From contig CALRTC020000026.1 in NCBI GenBank assembly GCA_943371025.1, forward strand, positions 33,750 through 97,749: a stretch of DNA of 64,000 nucleotides, written 5' to 3'. The stretch comes from Niveispirillum sp943371025 (GTDB lineage Bacteria > Pseudomonadota > Alphaproteobacteria > Azospirillales > Azospirillaceae). Made by a program: the position numbers and the translations under genes. Below, in pieces: positions 43,025 through 51,320 of the stretch; positions within the stretch are counted from its first letter, which is position 1; every line of letters starts with the position of its first letter. The notes beneath the pieces were generated by a model that did no database searches, had not been told where the DNA came from, and worked only from the letters and a program-made list of their open reading frames with translations.

Positions 43025-45541
43025 TCAGAAACTGTACTGGAACAGCAGGCCGATGGTCTGCGCCGCATAATTCTCCGGCCGCACCCCCAGATAGGTATTG
43101 TCGCTGATGGCCCCGGCCTTCAGGCCCGTATAGTGGAAATCCACTACCCGTTCCTGCGCGAAACGGTAAAAGACGCGGTAGGAGAAGGCATCTGTCACCT
43201 GCTGACGCAGTTCGGCGCGCAGGGTGTGGCTGTTATAGGTGATGGCGGGGAAGCCGGTGCCGGCCTGGGCTGCCGTCATGACATCGAAGAAGGCGCCCGT
43301 GCTGGCGAAGGCATAGTCGATGGCGGTGCGGGCGTGGCTGAAGCTGTAATCGCCCGTCAGGGTGAAATCAGCCCAACTATGCTGGGCGGACAGCCCGGCG
43401 GTGTAGATGTCCGATCCCACTGTCTCCGTCCAGCCATTGGCCAGCGGATAGGCTTGGCCACCGGCGGCACCGTTTGTTCCGGAACCGGTATGATTGATGT
43501 TGGCGACATCGCGGTCCTGGCCCTGCCAGGTCAGGAAGCCCGTCATCCGCGTTGCGGCCGACATCTGATAGCTATAGGCCGTGGTGATGTCCCAGCCATT
43601 GGTCGATTTCAGGCCATAGGCGGCGTCATAGTCGTTGACCTTGATGCTGCCGGTCAGTTGCAGGTCGCTGCGCGGCGTGACGATGTAGTTGGCCTGGGCG
43701 CGCAGGACATGCTGCGTGCGGTCGGCCACGTCAAATTTACGCAGGTCCGACAGGACCCAGGCCACATCGCCCGCCGCCGTCGCCGGCCGATAACCGGGCA
43801 GCGAGGTTGAATAGTAGGGGCCATAGGGGTTGGATGTGTAATCGCTGCCTGTGCGGTGGGCATATTCATAACTGAGCCGCGCCGTGCCCCATTCATAACC
43901 CGTACTGGACAGTTGGATGCGGCCGATATGGTCGCTGCTGTCCGTCACTTCCCGCACCGAATGATCGATGCTGTCATGGGTGTAGGACAGGTCAAGCTTC
44001 CAGTGCTTGTCCAGCCGGTAATCGGCCTTGGCTTTCAGCGTCATCCGATCATTGGCAAAGGGCATGTTGCGGATCTGGACCCGGCTGCCGGGCCGGTCGG
44101 GACGATAGATGCCGCTTTGGGACGGAATGAAGGGGGCCAGCCCGCCATCAATGGCGATATAGCCATATTGGTTGGTCAGCGGGTTGAAGGCGACATAGTT
44201 GGTCTTGTTCTCCTCGTTCCGCATCCGCCCTTCCAGAGTAAGGCCCAGGTCGGGGGAGACCGTGTAATGGTACTGCACCATGGCGTTCAGCACGTTGATG
44301 GCAGCATCCGCCGTCTGCTGGCTGAGGGCGGAAGTGCTGTTCCATTGGTCCAGATTGATGCTGTCGCCGCCGCTGGCAATGGTGCCGGACCCTATGGTGG
44401 GCGCGATCAGCATGTCGTCCTGGCGCATCATGCTGTAAGAGACGCTGCCCGTCAGGCGCGATGCCTTCGACAGGTCCAGCGCCATGTCGCCTTTGAAACT
44501 GTGGGCGCTGTTGTCGGGCGGCAGGCTGAGGCGGCCTTCCGCCGGCACATACATGCCGGGCGCGTTGATGGAATTCAGCCCCGGATTTTGCCAGACCAGT
44601 TCCCGGTTATCGTTGCGGAAGAACGATCCCACATAGGCCAGATTGGCCATGAGACGACCTTCCCGGTAACGCAGGCCCGTGGTGACATCGAAGGTCTGAT
44701 AGTCGATGGGCTGGATGATCTGGGTGGCGCCGTTCTGGAAGGGATAGCCGAAGGTGGCGCTGATCGGCTGGGTGCCCTTGCGCAGTTCCGCACTGGTGCG
44801 CATGAACAGTTCGGTCTGTTCATCCACCGCGTAGGTCAGGTTGCTGCCCGCCTTCTCGCGCGTGATGCGCAGGGCCGTGGGGCCGGCGGCGGCGGCCACG
44901 GCATTGACCTGGGCGGCCGTGGATGCGCCGGGCTTCAGTGCCGCCGTCAGGGTCAGCCGATCACTGCCCACCCCGTCCCACAGCGACCGCGCGGTGGTGG
45001 CATAGGTGTGCGGGATGCTGTCGAAATACCAGAGCGTGTTGAACACGCCATAGCGCCCGACCTCCACCTGATAATACTGGTCATTGCGGCCGACATTCTG
45101 GCCGATGGCCGACACATGCAGGGCCGTGCGCCGGTTTTCCGCCAGAAAGCCGATGCTGGTCAGGACCGGCCCGCTGTTCCAGGCGCCATATTCCTTCAGC
45201 GCTGCCGCCCCGTCATTCTTGCCGAACGTGCCGATGACCCCGCCTTCGGCCCAGCGCAGCAGCCACCAGTCAGGGTCGCCACTGGCCTGCACCATCTCAG
45301 GCGTGCGGTAGGGCAGCGGGTAGAGCAGGCCCGTCGGCGTGCGGGTGATGTCGTCCAGGGCCGACAGTCCGTCGCTGTCGCGCCGCCGGTCCAGCCATTG
45401 GCCCTGCGGGTTCAGGACATTGCCCGGCCCGCCATAGCCGGTGCCGGCGCTGTCCGCCAGGGCCGGCACCATGGCCGTGCCGTTCAGCAGGGCCGCCATC
45501 AGAACGCAGTGCCGGGGGGAGAGGTGCCGCCGCTTGCTCAT
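43025..45541 (-). CDS. MtrB/PioB-family outer-membrane beta-barrel
   Basis: This protein of about 838 residues forms the outer-membrane sheath around an MtrA-type cytochrome. ATG at 45541 overlaps the mtrA-like stop (ATGA). A signal peptide ends near PALA-DSA; from there to the C-terminal YSF the sequence is an alternation of amphipathic strands with aromatic girdles, for example KLDLSYTHDSIDHSVREV and VLRAQANYIVTPRSDLQLTGSIKVNDYDAAYG. The mature protein lacks the N-terminal CxxC found in Shewanella MtrB. Length and pairing with a decaheme cytochrome are as in MtrAB/PioAB porin-cytochrome conduits. Confidence 0.9.
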   Translation of the reverse strand: MSKRRHLSPRHCVLMAALLNGTAMVPALADSAGTGYGGPGNVLNPQGQWLDRRRDSDGLSALDDITRTPTGLLYPLPYRTPEMVQASGDPDWWLLRWAEGGVIGTFGKNDGAAALKEYGAWNSGPVLTSIGFLAENRRTALHVSAIGQNVGRNDQYYQVEVGRYGVFNTLWYFDSIPHTYATTARSLWDGVGSDRLTLTAALKPGASTAAQVNAVAAAAGPTALRITREKAGSNLTYAVDEQTELFMRTSAELRKGTQPISATFGYPFQNGATQIIQPIDYQTFDVTTGLRYREGRLMANLAYVGSFFRNDNRELVWQNPGLNSINAPGMYVPAEGRLSLPPDNSAHSFKGDMALDLSKASRLTGSVSYSMMRQDDMLIAPTIGSGTIASGGDSINLDQWNSTSALSQQTADAAINVLNAMVQYHYTVSPDLGLTLEGRMRNEENKTNYVAFNPLTNQYGYIAIDGGLAPFIPSQSGIYRPDRPGSRVQIRNMPFANDRMTLKAKADYRLDKHWKLDLSYTHDSIDHSVREVTDSSDHIGRIQLSSTGYEWGTARLSYEYAHRTGSDYTSNPYGPYYSTSLPGYRPATAAGDVAWVLSDLRKFDVADRTQHVLRAQANYIVTPRSDLQLTGSIKVNDYDAAYGLKSTNGWDITTAYSYQMSAATRMTGFLTWQGQDRDVANINHTGSGTNGAAGGQAYPLANGWTETVGSDIYTAGLSAQHSWADFTLTGDYSFSHARTAIDYAFASTGAFFDVMTAAQAGTGFPAITYNSHTLRAELRQQVTDAFSYRVFYRFAQERVVDFHYTGLKAGAISDNTYLGVRPENYAAQTIGLLFQYSF

Positions 45542-46716
45542 CGTTCGAACCTGGAGCCGGAGGGAGAGTTCGAGCCATGCACGTTGGTATGGCAGGTGGA
45601 GCAGGAGGTGCCGATCAGTCGCGGGTCGGCCATCACACCCTGGGCCATGTTGCCCGCCGTCAGCAGTGCGCCGGGGTGGCTGGACTGCGAATGGCACTGC
45701 TGGCACAGGACGGGACGCGGCACGGTCAGCAGCGCCTCGAAATTCGATCCGTGCGGGGAATGGCAGTTCAGGCAGCTGTCACGCACGGGCGCATGTTCGA
45801 ACAGGAACGGCCCGCGCTTTTCGGCGTGGCAGGTGAAGCAGATCTCGTTCACGCTGTCCGCCTTCAGCAGCGGCGCCGTGCTGGACCCGTGCGGATTATG
45901 GCAGTCGGTGCAGGACAGCTTGCCTTCCAGCAGCGGCATGTGCGACCGGCGGGAGAATTCGGCATGCTGAGCCTTGTGGCACTGGAAGCAGGTTTCGTTG
46001 ATGCTTTCCCGCGCTGTCAGGCCGCGGGAACCGAAATTGGTCATCGGGTTATGGCAGTCTGAACAGCCGACCTGATCGCTGTCATGGATGCTCTGATGCC
46101 AGAAAATGCGCTGCCCGCCCTGGTGGCAGGTCAGGCACTGGCCGTTCTGTTCAGGCAGGGGCGTCTTGCTCTTCTTTGAGAAGGCGATGATTTTCGTCAG
46201 GTCGCTGGGGTCTTCGACATGGGCCGAGCCGGGACCGTGGCAGGCCTCGCAGTTCTGGGTCTGCTGCTGCGTGCGCGGGTTCAGGCCGAAGACCTTGGCA
46301 TGCACCGTGTGCGCCCAGTTCATTGTCTCCTGCTGGTGACAGCCCGAACAGGTCTCCTGCCCGACGAAGCTGCTGTCGGACGGCGGCGGCGGTGCCGCCG
46401 CCGCCGCGGGTTCGGCCTTCGTCTCCTTCTCCGCATCGACGCTGGCCAGCCAGGTCCAGGTCTGGCTGGCCTTTGCCTTCGGCGCCGACGCGGCGGCGGC
46501 CGTGGCCACCTGCGTCGGCACCATACCGCCATGCAGAGCGGTGATGTCGGTGTCGATGCGCGCCATCGCCGCATCATCCACCTTGCCGGCATGGATGCGC
46601 GCCATTTCAGACCGCAGGGCGGCCGGGTCGGGTGACATGCCGACCGTTTGCGCCAGCGCGCCCGGCGTCAGGCCCAGCAGCAGCATGACGGATAGAATTG
46701 TTTGACGCAGCCTCAT
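45538..46716 (-). CDS. MtrA/DmsE-like periplasmic decaheme c-type cytochrome
   Basis: This protein of about 392 residues has a signal peptide (MLLLGLTPGALA) and exactly ten CxxCH haem motifs between residues 123 and about 375: CSGCH, CEACH, CLTCH, CSDCH, CFQCH, CTDCH, CFTCH, CLNCH, CQQCH and CSTCH. It would carry electrons across the periplasm and into the MtrB barrel. A region of about 100 residues before the first haem, rich in Ala, Pro and Lys, is absent from Shewanella MtrA (about 333 residues) but recalls the longer PioA. ATG at 46716 follows GGGGAGAGG; an upstream GTG at 46731 is less likely. No extracellular MtrC/OmcA partner is nearby. Confidence 0.93.
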   Translation of the reverse strand: MRLRQTILSVMLLLGLTPGALAQTVGMSPDPAALRSEMARIHAGKVDDAAMARIDTDITALHGGMVPTQVATAAAASAPKAKASQTWTWLASVDAEKETKAEPAAAAAPPPPSDSSFVGQETCSGCHQQETMNWAHTVHAKVFGLNPRTQQQTQNCEACHGPGSAHVEDPSDLTKIIAFSKKSKTPLPEQNGQCLTCHQGGQRIFWHQSIHDSDQVGCSDCHNPMTNFGSRGLTARESINETCFQCHKAQHAEFSRRSHMPLLEGKLSCTDCHNPHGSSTAPLLKADSVNEICFTCHAEKRGPFLFEHAPVRDSCLNCHSPHGSNFEALLTVPRPVLCQQCHSQSSHPGALLTAGNMAQGVMADPRLIGTSCSTCHTNVHGSNSPSGSRFER

Positions 46717-46746
46717 CCGGCCTCTCCCCACGATACCCGATCATCA

Positions 46747-46774
46747 GGACGGGTGGGGACGGCCGGATATTCCC
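46747..46774 (-). promoter_or_regulatory. Predicted ECF sigma promoter of the mtrA operon
   Basis: On the minus strand: GGGAATA (46774-46768), 14 bases, CCCGTCC (46753-46747). It is identical in fixed bases and spacing to the elements at 32963-32990 and 46819-46846. The mtrA start codon lies 31 bases beyond, leaving a leader of about 25 bases that holds the ribosome site. Confidence 0.7.
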
Positions 46775-46818
46775 GGCCGGATGAAAAAAAGCTCTCAGGC
46801 GGAATTTTTATGCGGGGT

Positions 46819-46846
46819 GGGAATAAGCCGGCACTCCGCCCCGTCC
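46819..46846 (+). promoter_or_regulatory. Predicted autoregulatory ECF sigma promoter
   Basis: GGGAATA (46819-46825), 14 bases, CCCGTCC (46840-46846), facing the sigma gene. The two divergent copies in this 261-bp gap are 44 bp apart. The leader to the GTG at 46978 would be about 125 bases, longer than for the two other operons; I see no gene or clear structure in it. Confidence 0.68.
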
Positions 46847-46977
46847 ATAGGACAAGAGGTGCAAAAGCGGGGTCGTCGTGGCTGGGAAGTGGATGATGGT
46901 GACTATATGCTGATGCGGCGAGGGGCCGTCGGTTCATGGATGGGCGGTGCCGGACCCGTGCCGGAGATCAACCTGCC

Positions 46978-47514
46978 GTGACGCGACCGCAACAGTTCGT
47001 AAATGCCCTGGTCACGCAGCTTCCGGCGCTGCGTCGCTATGCCATGGCGCTGGCGGGGAATGTCGCGCTGGCCGATGATCTGGTGCAGGATTGCGTCGAA
47101 CGGGCCCTGAACCAATCGACGCAACTGCGGGAGATGGGAAGCCTGCCGGCTTGGCTACGCCGCATCCTGCGCAATCTCTATACGGACGAAATCCGCAAGG
47201 GCCGGACGCGTGGGGAGGAGCAGGACATCACCGAACTGGTCGACCATGTCGGCCTGTCCGAACCGCCGGTCGATACGGGCGCCGTCCGGGATTTCGTGAC
47301 GGCGGTGAACCGGCTGGCGCCAGAACATCGTGAGATACTTCTGCTGGTCAGTGTCGAGGAATTGAGTTACCGCGAGATTGCGGAGGAGTTGAAGATTCCG
47401 ATCGGAACCGTGATGTCGCGGCTGGCCCGCGCGCGGGAGCGGTTGCGGTCGGTGATGCAGGGCGAAGGCGCGGAGATCATACCGCTGCCGCAGGGATCGA
47501 AAGACAGGACGTGA
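46978..47514 (+). CDS. ECF-family RNA polymerase sigma factor
   Basis: This sigma factor of about 178 residues has region 2 (RRYAMALAGNVALADDLVQDCVERALNQ, then SLPAWLRRILRNLYTDEIRK) and region 4 (LAPEHREILLLVSVEELSYREIAEELKIPIGTVMSRLARARERLRSVM), with no regions 1 or 3. GTG at 46978 follows GGAG; ATG 46936 is an alternative. Its stop overlaps the anti-sigma gene. Its own promoter element is the same as that before the mtrA operon and the radical SAM operon, so it probably controls all three. Confidence 0.92.
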   Translation: MTRPQQFVNALVTQLPALRRYAMALAGNVALADDLVQDCVERALNQSTQLREMGSLPAWLRRILRNLYTDEIRKGRTRGEEQDITELVDHVGLSEPPVDTGAVRDFVTAVNRLAPEHREILLLVSVEELSYREIAEELKIPIGTVMSRLARARERLRSVMQGEGAEIIPLPQGSKDRT

Positions 47515-48233
47515 GCGAGCATCCCCCCTTAGACAACCAAATGACGGAGGAAGAGCTGCACGCCTTCATCGATGGCGAGTTGCCGCCCGATCGCGCCCGC
47601 GTGGTGGCGGCCATGATCCAGGCCGATGCGGCGCTGGCCGCCCGCGTGGAGGCTTTCCGCGCCGACAAGGAGATGATGAAGCGGATCTATGGTCCGCTGG
47701 CCGACCGCCCCCTGCCCGATAATCTGCTGCGTCTGGCACGGTCGGGCACCACGCCCTCCCGGATGGGCTGGCGTCGGCTGGCCATGGCGGCATCGGTCCT
47801 GTTCCTGGTCGTGACAGGCGGGCTGTGGCTGCGCCCGCCTGGGCCGGACGATGTAGTGGCACTGGCCCTTGCGGCCCGCACCGAACCATTTACTTCGGTA
47901 TCCGACGATCTTTCGCCCTATAACGAGGCGCTGAGCCGCATTGTCGAGGCTAAGGTGAAGGTGCCGGACCTGCGTCGGGCGGGCTATACCCTGGCCGGGC
48001 TGCAGGTCGAACAGGACGCGGCCACCCTTTCCTACCGCGATGGTGCGGGCAAGGTTTTCACCATCTATCTGCGGCAATCGGATGGAACCGTCCGTTTCGA
48101 TCAGTTCAAGCGCGCTGACCTGCGCATCTGCATCTGGCAGGATGACCGCCTGGCCATGGTCATGGCGGGGGAAATGTCGGCGGCCGTGATGCAGAAGCTG
48201 GCCAGCATGGCCTATGTGGGACTGACGGCCTGA
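47511..48233 (+). CDS. Membrane-anchored anti-sigma factor
   Basis: This 240-residue protein starts at a GTG that overlaps the sigma stop by four bases. The N-terminal MTEEELHAFIDGELPPDRARVVAAMIQADAALAARVEAFRADKEMM is the sigma-binding fold of this class; no HxxxCxxC zinc motif is present. A single transmembrane span at about 85-105 (LAMAASVLFLVVTGGLWL) leads to a periplasmic domain of about 130 residues without a known signature. It would hold the sigma factor at the membrane until an envelope signal arrives. What is sensed is unknown; redox state or envelope damage are possibilities. Confidence 0.88.
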   Translation: MSEHPPLDNQMTEEELHAFIDGELPPDRARVVAAMIQADAALAARVEAFRADKEMMKRIYGPLADRPLPDNLLRLARSGTTPSRMGWRRLAMAASVLFLVVTGGLWLRPPGPDDVVALALAARTEPFTSVSDDLSPYNEALSRIVEAKVKVPDLRRAGYTLAGLQVEQDAATLSYRDGAGKVFTIYLRQSDGTVRFDQFKRADLRICIWQDDRLAMVMAGEMSAAVMQKLASMAYVGLTA

Positions 48234-48238
48234 TCACC

Positions 48239-49588
48239 TTACCGCACGGAACGGGCGGACAGGCTGTCGGGGCTGAACAAGGTGGCGGGGTGGGGAGCAG
48301 TCAGTTGGTAAGGGGCGGTTTCACCATTGAAGGCAAAGGTGAAGGCATAGCCGCCCAGCTCGAAATCATGGACGAACTGGCTGCCGATGATGACGGCCGG
48401 GACGTCTGGCATCAGGTACATTGTCGCCTGTCCGAATTTCCACAGCTTGCCCTGTTCGTCCCAGCTGTCCGAATAGACGGCCATCCAGGTATCTTCGTCC
48501 AGATAGAGGCGCCGATGCGGCACCACATCATGCGCCCCGGGGGCCAGGGTTCCTTCCACGACCCAGACGCGGTGAAGCTCATAGCGCAGCGTGTCGGGAT
48601 TGGGGTGGCCATTGGACAGGATCTCGCCAACCGGCAACTGATAGAGCCGGTTGTTGTTGTACGGAATATACATCTCCTTCTTGCTGACCAGCCGGAAACT
48701 GTAATGATCCAAGCCGCCGAAGAAGACGTAATATTCGTCCTGGTTCATGTAGCCGGCGGCATTGGGGTCCGGCACGTCGTAGGAGATGGGTGGCGCCTTG
48801 CGCACACGATGTTCACCGGGCAGCAACCGCCAGGCGGCGAAATCGTGACGCTTTATATTGATGGGCTGCCAATAGAGATAGCCCTCGCCCAGGCGCGAAG
48901 CGGGTGCCGTGGCCAGCCGGATGGTCTTGAAATAATAGCCGTCCAGATCCTGAGGCTGCGCGCCGGGATAGTAATAGGGGAAGTCTGCGATTTCCCGATA
49001 GGCGCTGGTCAGTTCAACGACGCCATCGTCGGGAACGATATAGGTGCTGACCGTGAGATCCCGTGCCGGCCCCCAATAGGCAAGCAGATGGTTCCAGACC
49101 GCCTGGAACCCGTCCTTGGGAATGGGGAAAGGAACGCCGCCGATGGCCCCTTCAACCCCATATTGGATGCCCTCTGCGGCCGGGCGGGCCTGGGTGGCAT
49201 TGCGGAAGATGGCGTCATAGACGCTCTGCGGCGCGGCCGCCGTGCGGTGGGTCGGATAAATGTCCATCCGATAACCGGGCTGCGTCTGGAACAGATGCCT
49301 GGCCCCTTCCGGCAGTCGGTCGGCATGGTCCTTCCAGTTCTGCGCCGTGATGGTGAAAAGCGGCTTCTCTGCCGCGAAGGGATCGGGGCGCCCCCCCTTG
49401 ACGGCGGCGGTGCGGTCCGCCAGGCCGCCCGTCCAGGCGGGAATAGTGCCATCGGCGTTGCCGGCCCGTTCCGCCCCGACGGGCGTGAGGCTGGAATTCA
49501 GCAAGGCCGCCTCCTGCTCCCCCACCTGGGCGGCGGCGGGCAGATGGGAGGCCATCAGGATGAACGACAGGAGGAAGAGACGGCGCAT
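48239..49588 (-). CDS. DUF1329 family periplasmic protein
   Basis: This secreted protein of about 449 residues has a signal peptide (MRRLFLLSFILMASHLPAAAQ) and the family pattern LTPVGAERAGNADGTIPAWTGGL near the N-terminus, followed by NPDTLRYELHRVWVVEGTLAPGAHDVVPHRRLYLDEDTWMAVYSDSWDEQGKLWKFGQ. ATG at 49588 was chosen because it creates the signal peptide. DUF1329 proteins are LolA/LolB-like in fold and are usually paired with DUF1302 proteins, encoded here divergently 147 bases away. They are thought to handle hydrophobic molecules in the envelope. The function here is unknown. Confidence 0.85.
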   Translation of the reverse strand: MRRLFLLSFILMASHLPAAAQVGEQEAALLNSSLTPVGAERAGNADGTIPAWTGGLADRTAAVKGGRPDPFAAEKPLFTITAQNWKDHADRLPEGARHLFQTQPGYRMDIYPTHRTAAAPQSVYDAIFRNATQARPAAEGIQYGVEGAIGGVPFPIPKDGFQAVWNHLLAYWGPARDLTVSTYIVPDDGVVELTSAYREIADFPYYYPGAQPQDLDGYYFKTIRLATAPASRLGEGYLYWQPINIKRHDFAAWRLLPGEHRVRKAPPISYDVPDPNAAGYMNQDEYYVFFGGLDHYSFRLVSKKEMYIPYNNNRLYQLPVGEILSNGHPNPDTLRYELHRVWVVEGTLAPGAHDVVPHRRLYLDEDTWMAVYSDSWDEQGKLWKFGQATMYLMPDVPAVIIGSQFVHDFELGGYAFTFAFNGETAPYQLTAPHPATLFSPDSLSARSVR

Positions 49589-49735
49589 GAAATCCGGTTT
49601 CCGACGCCCGGCACAGGGACGGCTTTCTGCCCCCCCCTTGCCAGGGCGGGCCGAACCGTGGGGGGCAGCCTTGCCCTTATCGCCCGTCGCTGGCGTCGAT
49701 CCGCGGGGCCGGGCGATCATTACCCAGGGGCAAGG

Positions 49736-51319
49736 GTGAGACAAGAGGCTTGTCGTCCCCGGCGCCTATTGTCTCTGGCCGTCGCGACCGGCCCGATGCT
49801 GGCCGGGCTGACATTGATGCTGTCGGCTGCCATGCCGGTGACTGCCGCCGAGCTTTACCGTGACGATGCCATCGCGGTCCGCTGGGACAATCTGCTGCGC
49901 TACACACTGGCAAGTCGCGTCGCCCGCCAGGATACGGCTCTGCTGGACGATCTTAACTGGGACGATGGCGACCGCAATTTCACACGCGGTTTGATCTCGA
50001 ATCGTCTGGATATTCTGTCCGCGCTGGATATGACGGCCGGCGACTGGGGACTGCATGCCAGTGCCGCGGCCTGGTATGATCAGGTTTATCGCAATGGCAC
50101 GGATGCCCCAGCCCTGCCGGCCGCCAATGCAGGCACTGCGGCGCCGGGCCGTTTCGCCCCTGCCGTCCGTGATCTGTACGGACAGCATGCCGAGTGGCGC
50201 GAAGGGTTCGTCTATGGTTCCTTCACCGTGGCGGACATGCCGTTGTCGCTGCGGGTAGGGCGGCAGACCCTGCTGTGGGGTGAAAGCCTGTTCTATGACC
50301 CACAATCCATCGCCGCCGCGCAGGCACCCGTGGATTATACCCGTCCCGTCGGGGTGCAGAGCGCCTATAGCAGCGATACCTATCGTCCGGTCGGGCAGGT
50401 GTCGCTGACCCTGCAGCCCACCGCCGATCTGGCCCTGTCTTTCTACCACCAGCTTGAATGGCGGCCGACCCGGCTGGCCGGCAGCGGCACCTATTTCTCC
50501 TATCTGGATCAGTTCGGTGCCGGGGCCGACCGACTCTTTGTTGCGCCGGGGCGTTATCTGGTCCGGCGGCCCGACCGCGAACCGTCGGGCAAGGGGCAGT
50601 TCGGCCTGTCGCTGCATGCCGTGATCGGCGATGTCGACTACGGGCTTTACGCCCTGCGCTATAACGCCCTGGACCCGCAACATCTGCTGCGGGTCACCGA
50701 ACCCGCCACTACGGGTCCCGTCGGCTATTACCGGCTGGTCTATCCTGGCGGCATCCAGCTTTACGGCGCCAGTGTCAGCGCGTCGGTCGGAGACGGGATG
50801 GTTTCAGGCGAGGCATCGTTGCGCCGTCATATGCCACTCTATCTGGCCGGATCGGCCGGAAGCGACGGGAGCGTCTACAACGCCTATGTCACGGGCCAGA
50901 CATTGCATGGACAATTGTCGGTGACCCAGGCGCTGGGCCGATCCGCCCTGTGGGACAGTGCCGATCTGAATGCGGAAACCATGGTCGATAAGGTGCTGGA
51001 CCATGATCCGGTATCGTTCAGGCCGCAATGGAAGGGAACCGCCACGAAAATAAGGGTGATGCTGGAACCCCGCTATTTCCGGGTCCTGCCCAACCTGGAC
51101 CTGACGGTCCCCATTGGTGTCGGCTATACCATCTCCGGTCACAGTTTCGGATATCGGGTGCAGAATGCCGGGGCGGCTGACATGCAGTTGGCGGTAACAG
51201 CGACGTACCGGTCCGTCTGGAAGGCCAGCCTCAGCCTGACCCGTTATATGGGCCCGCCCGCAAAGCAGTGGCTGTCCGATCGCGACTATCTCGCGCTCAG
51301 CGTGACCCGGACCTTCTGA
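49736..51319 (+). CDS. DUF1302 family outer-membrane protein
   Basis: This protein of about 527 residues starts at GTG 49736 and has a signal peptide ending near VTAA-ELY. The family N-terminus is visible (RWDNLLRYTLASRV, NFTRGLISNRLDILSALDMTAGDWGLHASAAAWYDQVYR), as is LRVGRQTLLWGESLFYDPQSIAAAQAPVD. The rest alternates as beta strands and ends in LALSVTRTF with a C-terminal Phe, consistent with an outer-membrane barrel. The frame extends much further 5' but only as opposite-strand shadow of DUF1329. The ABC exporter gene follows after one base. Confidence 0.87.
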   Translation: MRQEACRPRRLLSLAVATGPMLAGLTLMLSAAMPVTAAELYRDDAIAVRWDNLLRYTLASRVARQDTALLDDLNWDDGDRNFTRGLISNRLDILSALDMTAGDWGLHASAAAWYDQVYRNGTDAPALPAANAGTAAPGRFAPAVRDLYGQHAEWREGFVYGSFTVADMPLSLRVGRQTLLWGESLFYDPQSIAAAQAPVDYTRPVGVQSAYSSDTYRPVGQVSLTLQPTADLALSFYHQLEWRPTRLAGSGTYFSYLDQFGAGADRLFVAPGRYLVRRPDREPSGKGQFGLSLHAVIGDVDYGLYALRYNALDPQHLLRVTEPATTGPVGYYRLVYPGGIQLYGASVSASVGDGMVSGEASLRRHMPLYLAGSAGSDGSVYNAYVTGQTLHGQLSVTQALGRSALWDSADLNAETMVDKVLDHDPVSFRPQWKGTATKIRVMLEPRYFRVLPNLDLTVPIGVGYTISGHSFGYRVQNAGAADMQLAVTATYRSVWKASLSLTRYMGPPAKQWLSDRDYLALSVTRTF

Positions 51320-51320
51320 C

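Noticed and set aside
46781..46981. A possible short gene before the sigma factor
   Set aside because: Its start lies upstream of the predicted sigma promoter, codon usage is unlike its neighbours and no family is recognised. The region is better read as a leader.
48290..49735. A long 5' extension of the DUF1302 frame
   Set aside because: It is antisense to the DUF1329 gene. The signal peptide and ribosome site place the real start at GTG 49736.
49589..49735. A search for an ECF-type GGAATA-CGTC promoter before DUF1329/DUF1302
   Set aside because: No such pair with 16-base spacing is present on either strand, so these genes are not claimed for the regulon on sequence grounds.
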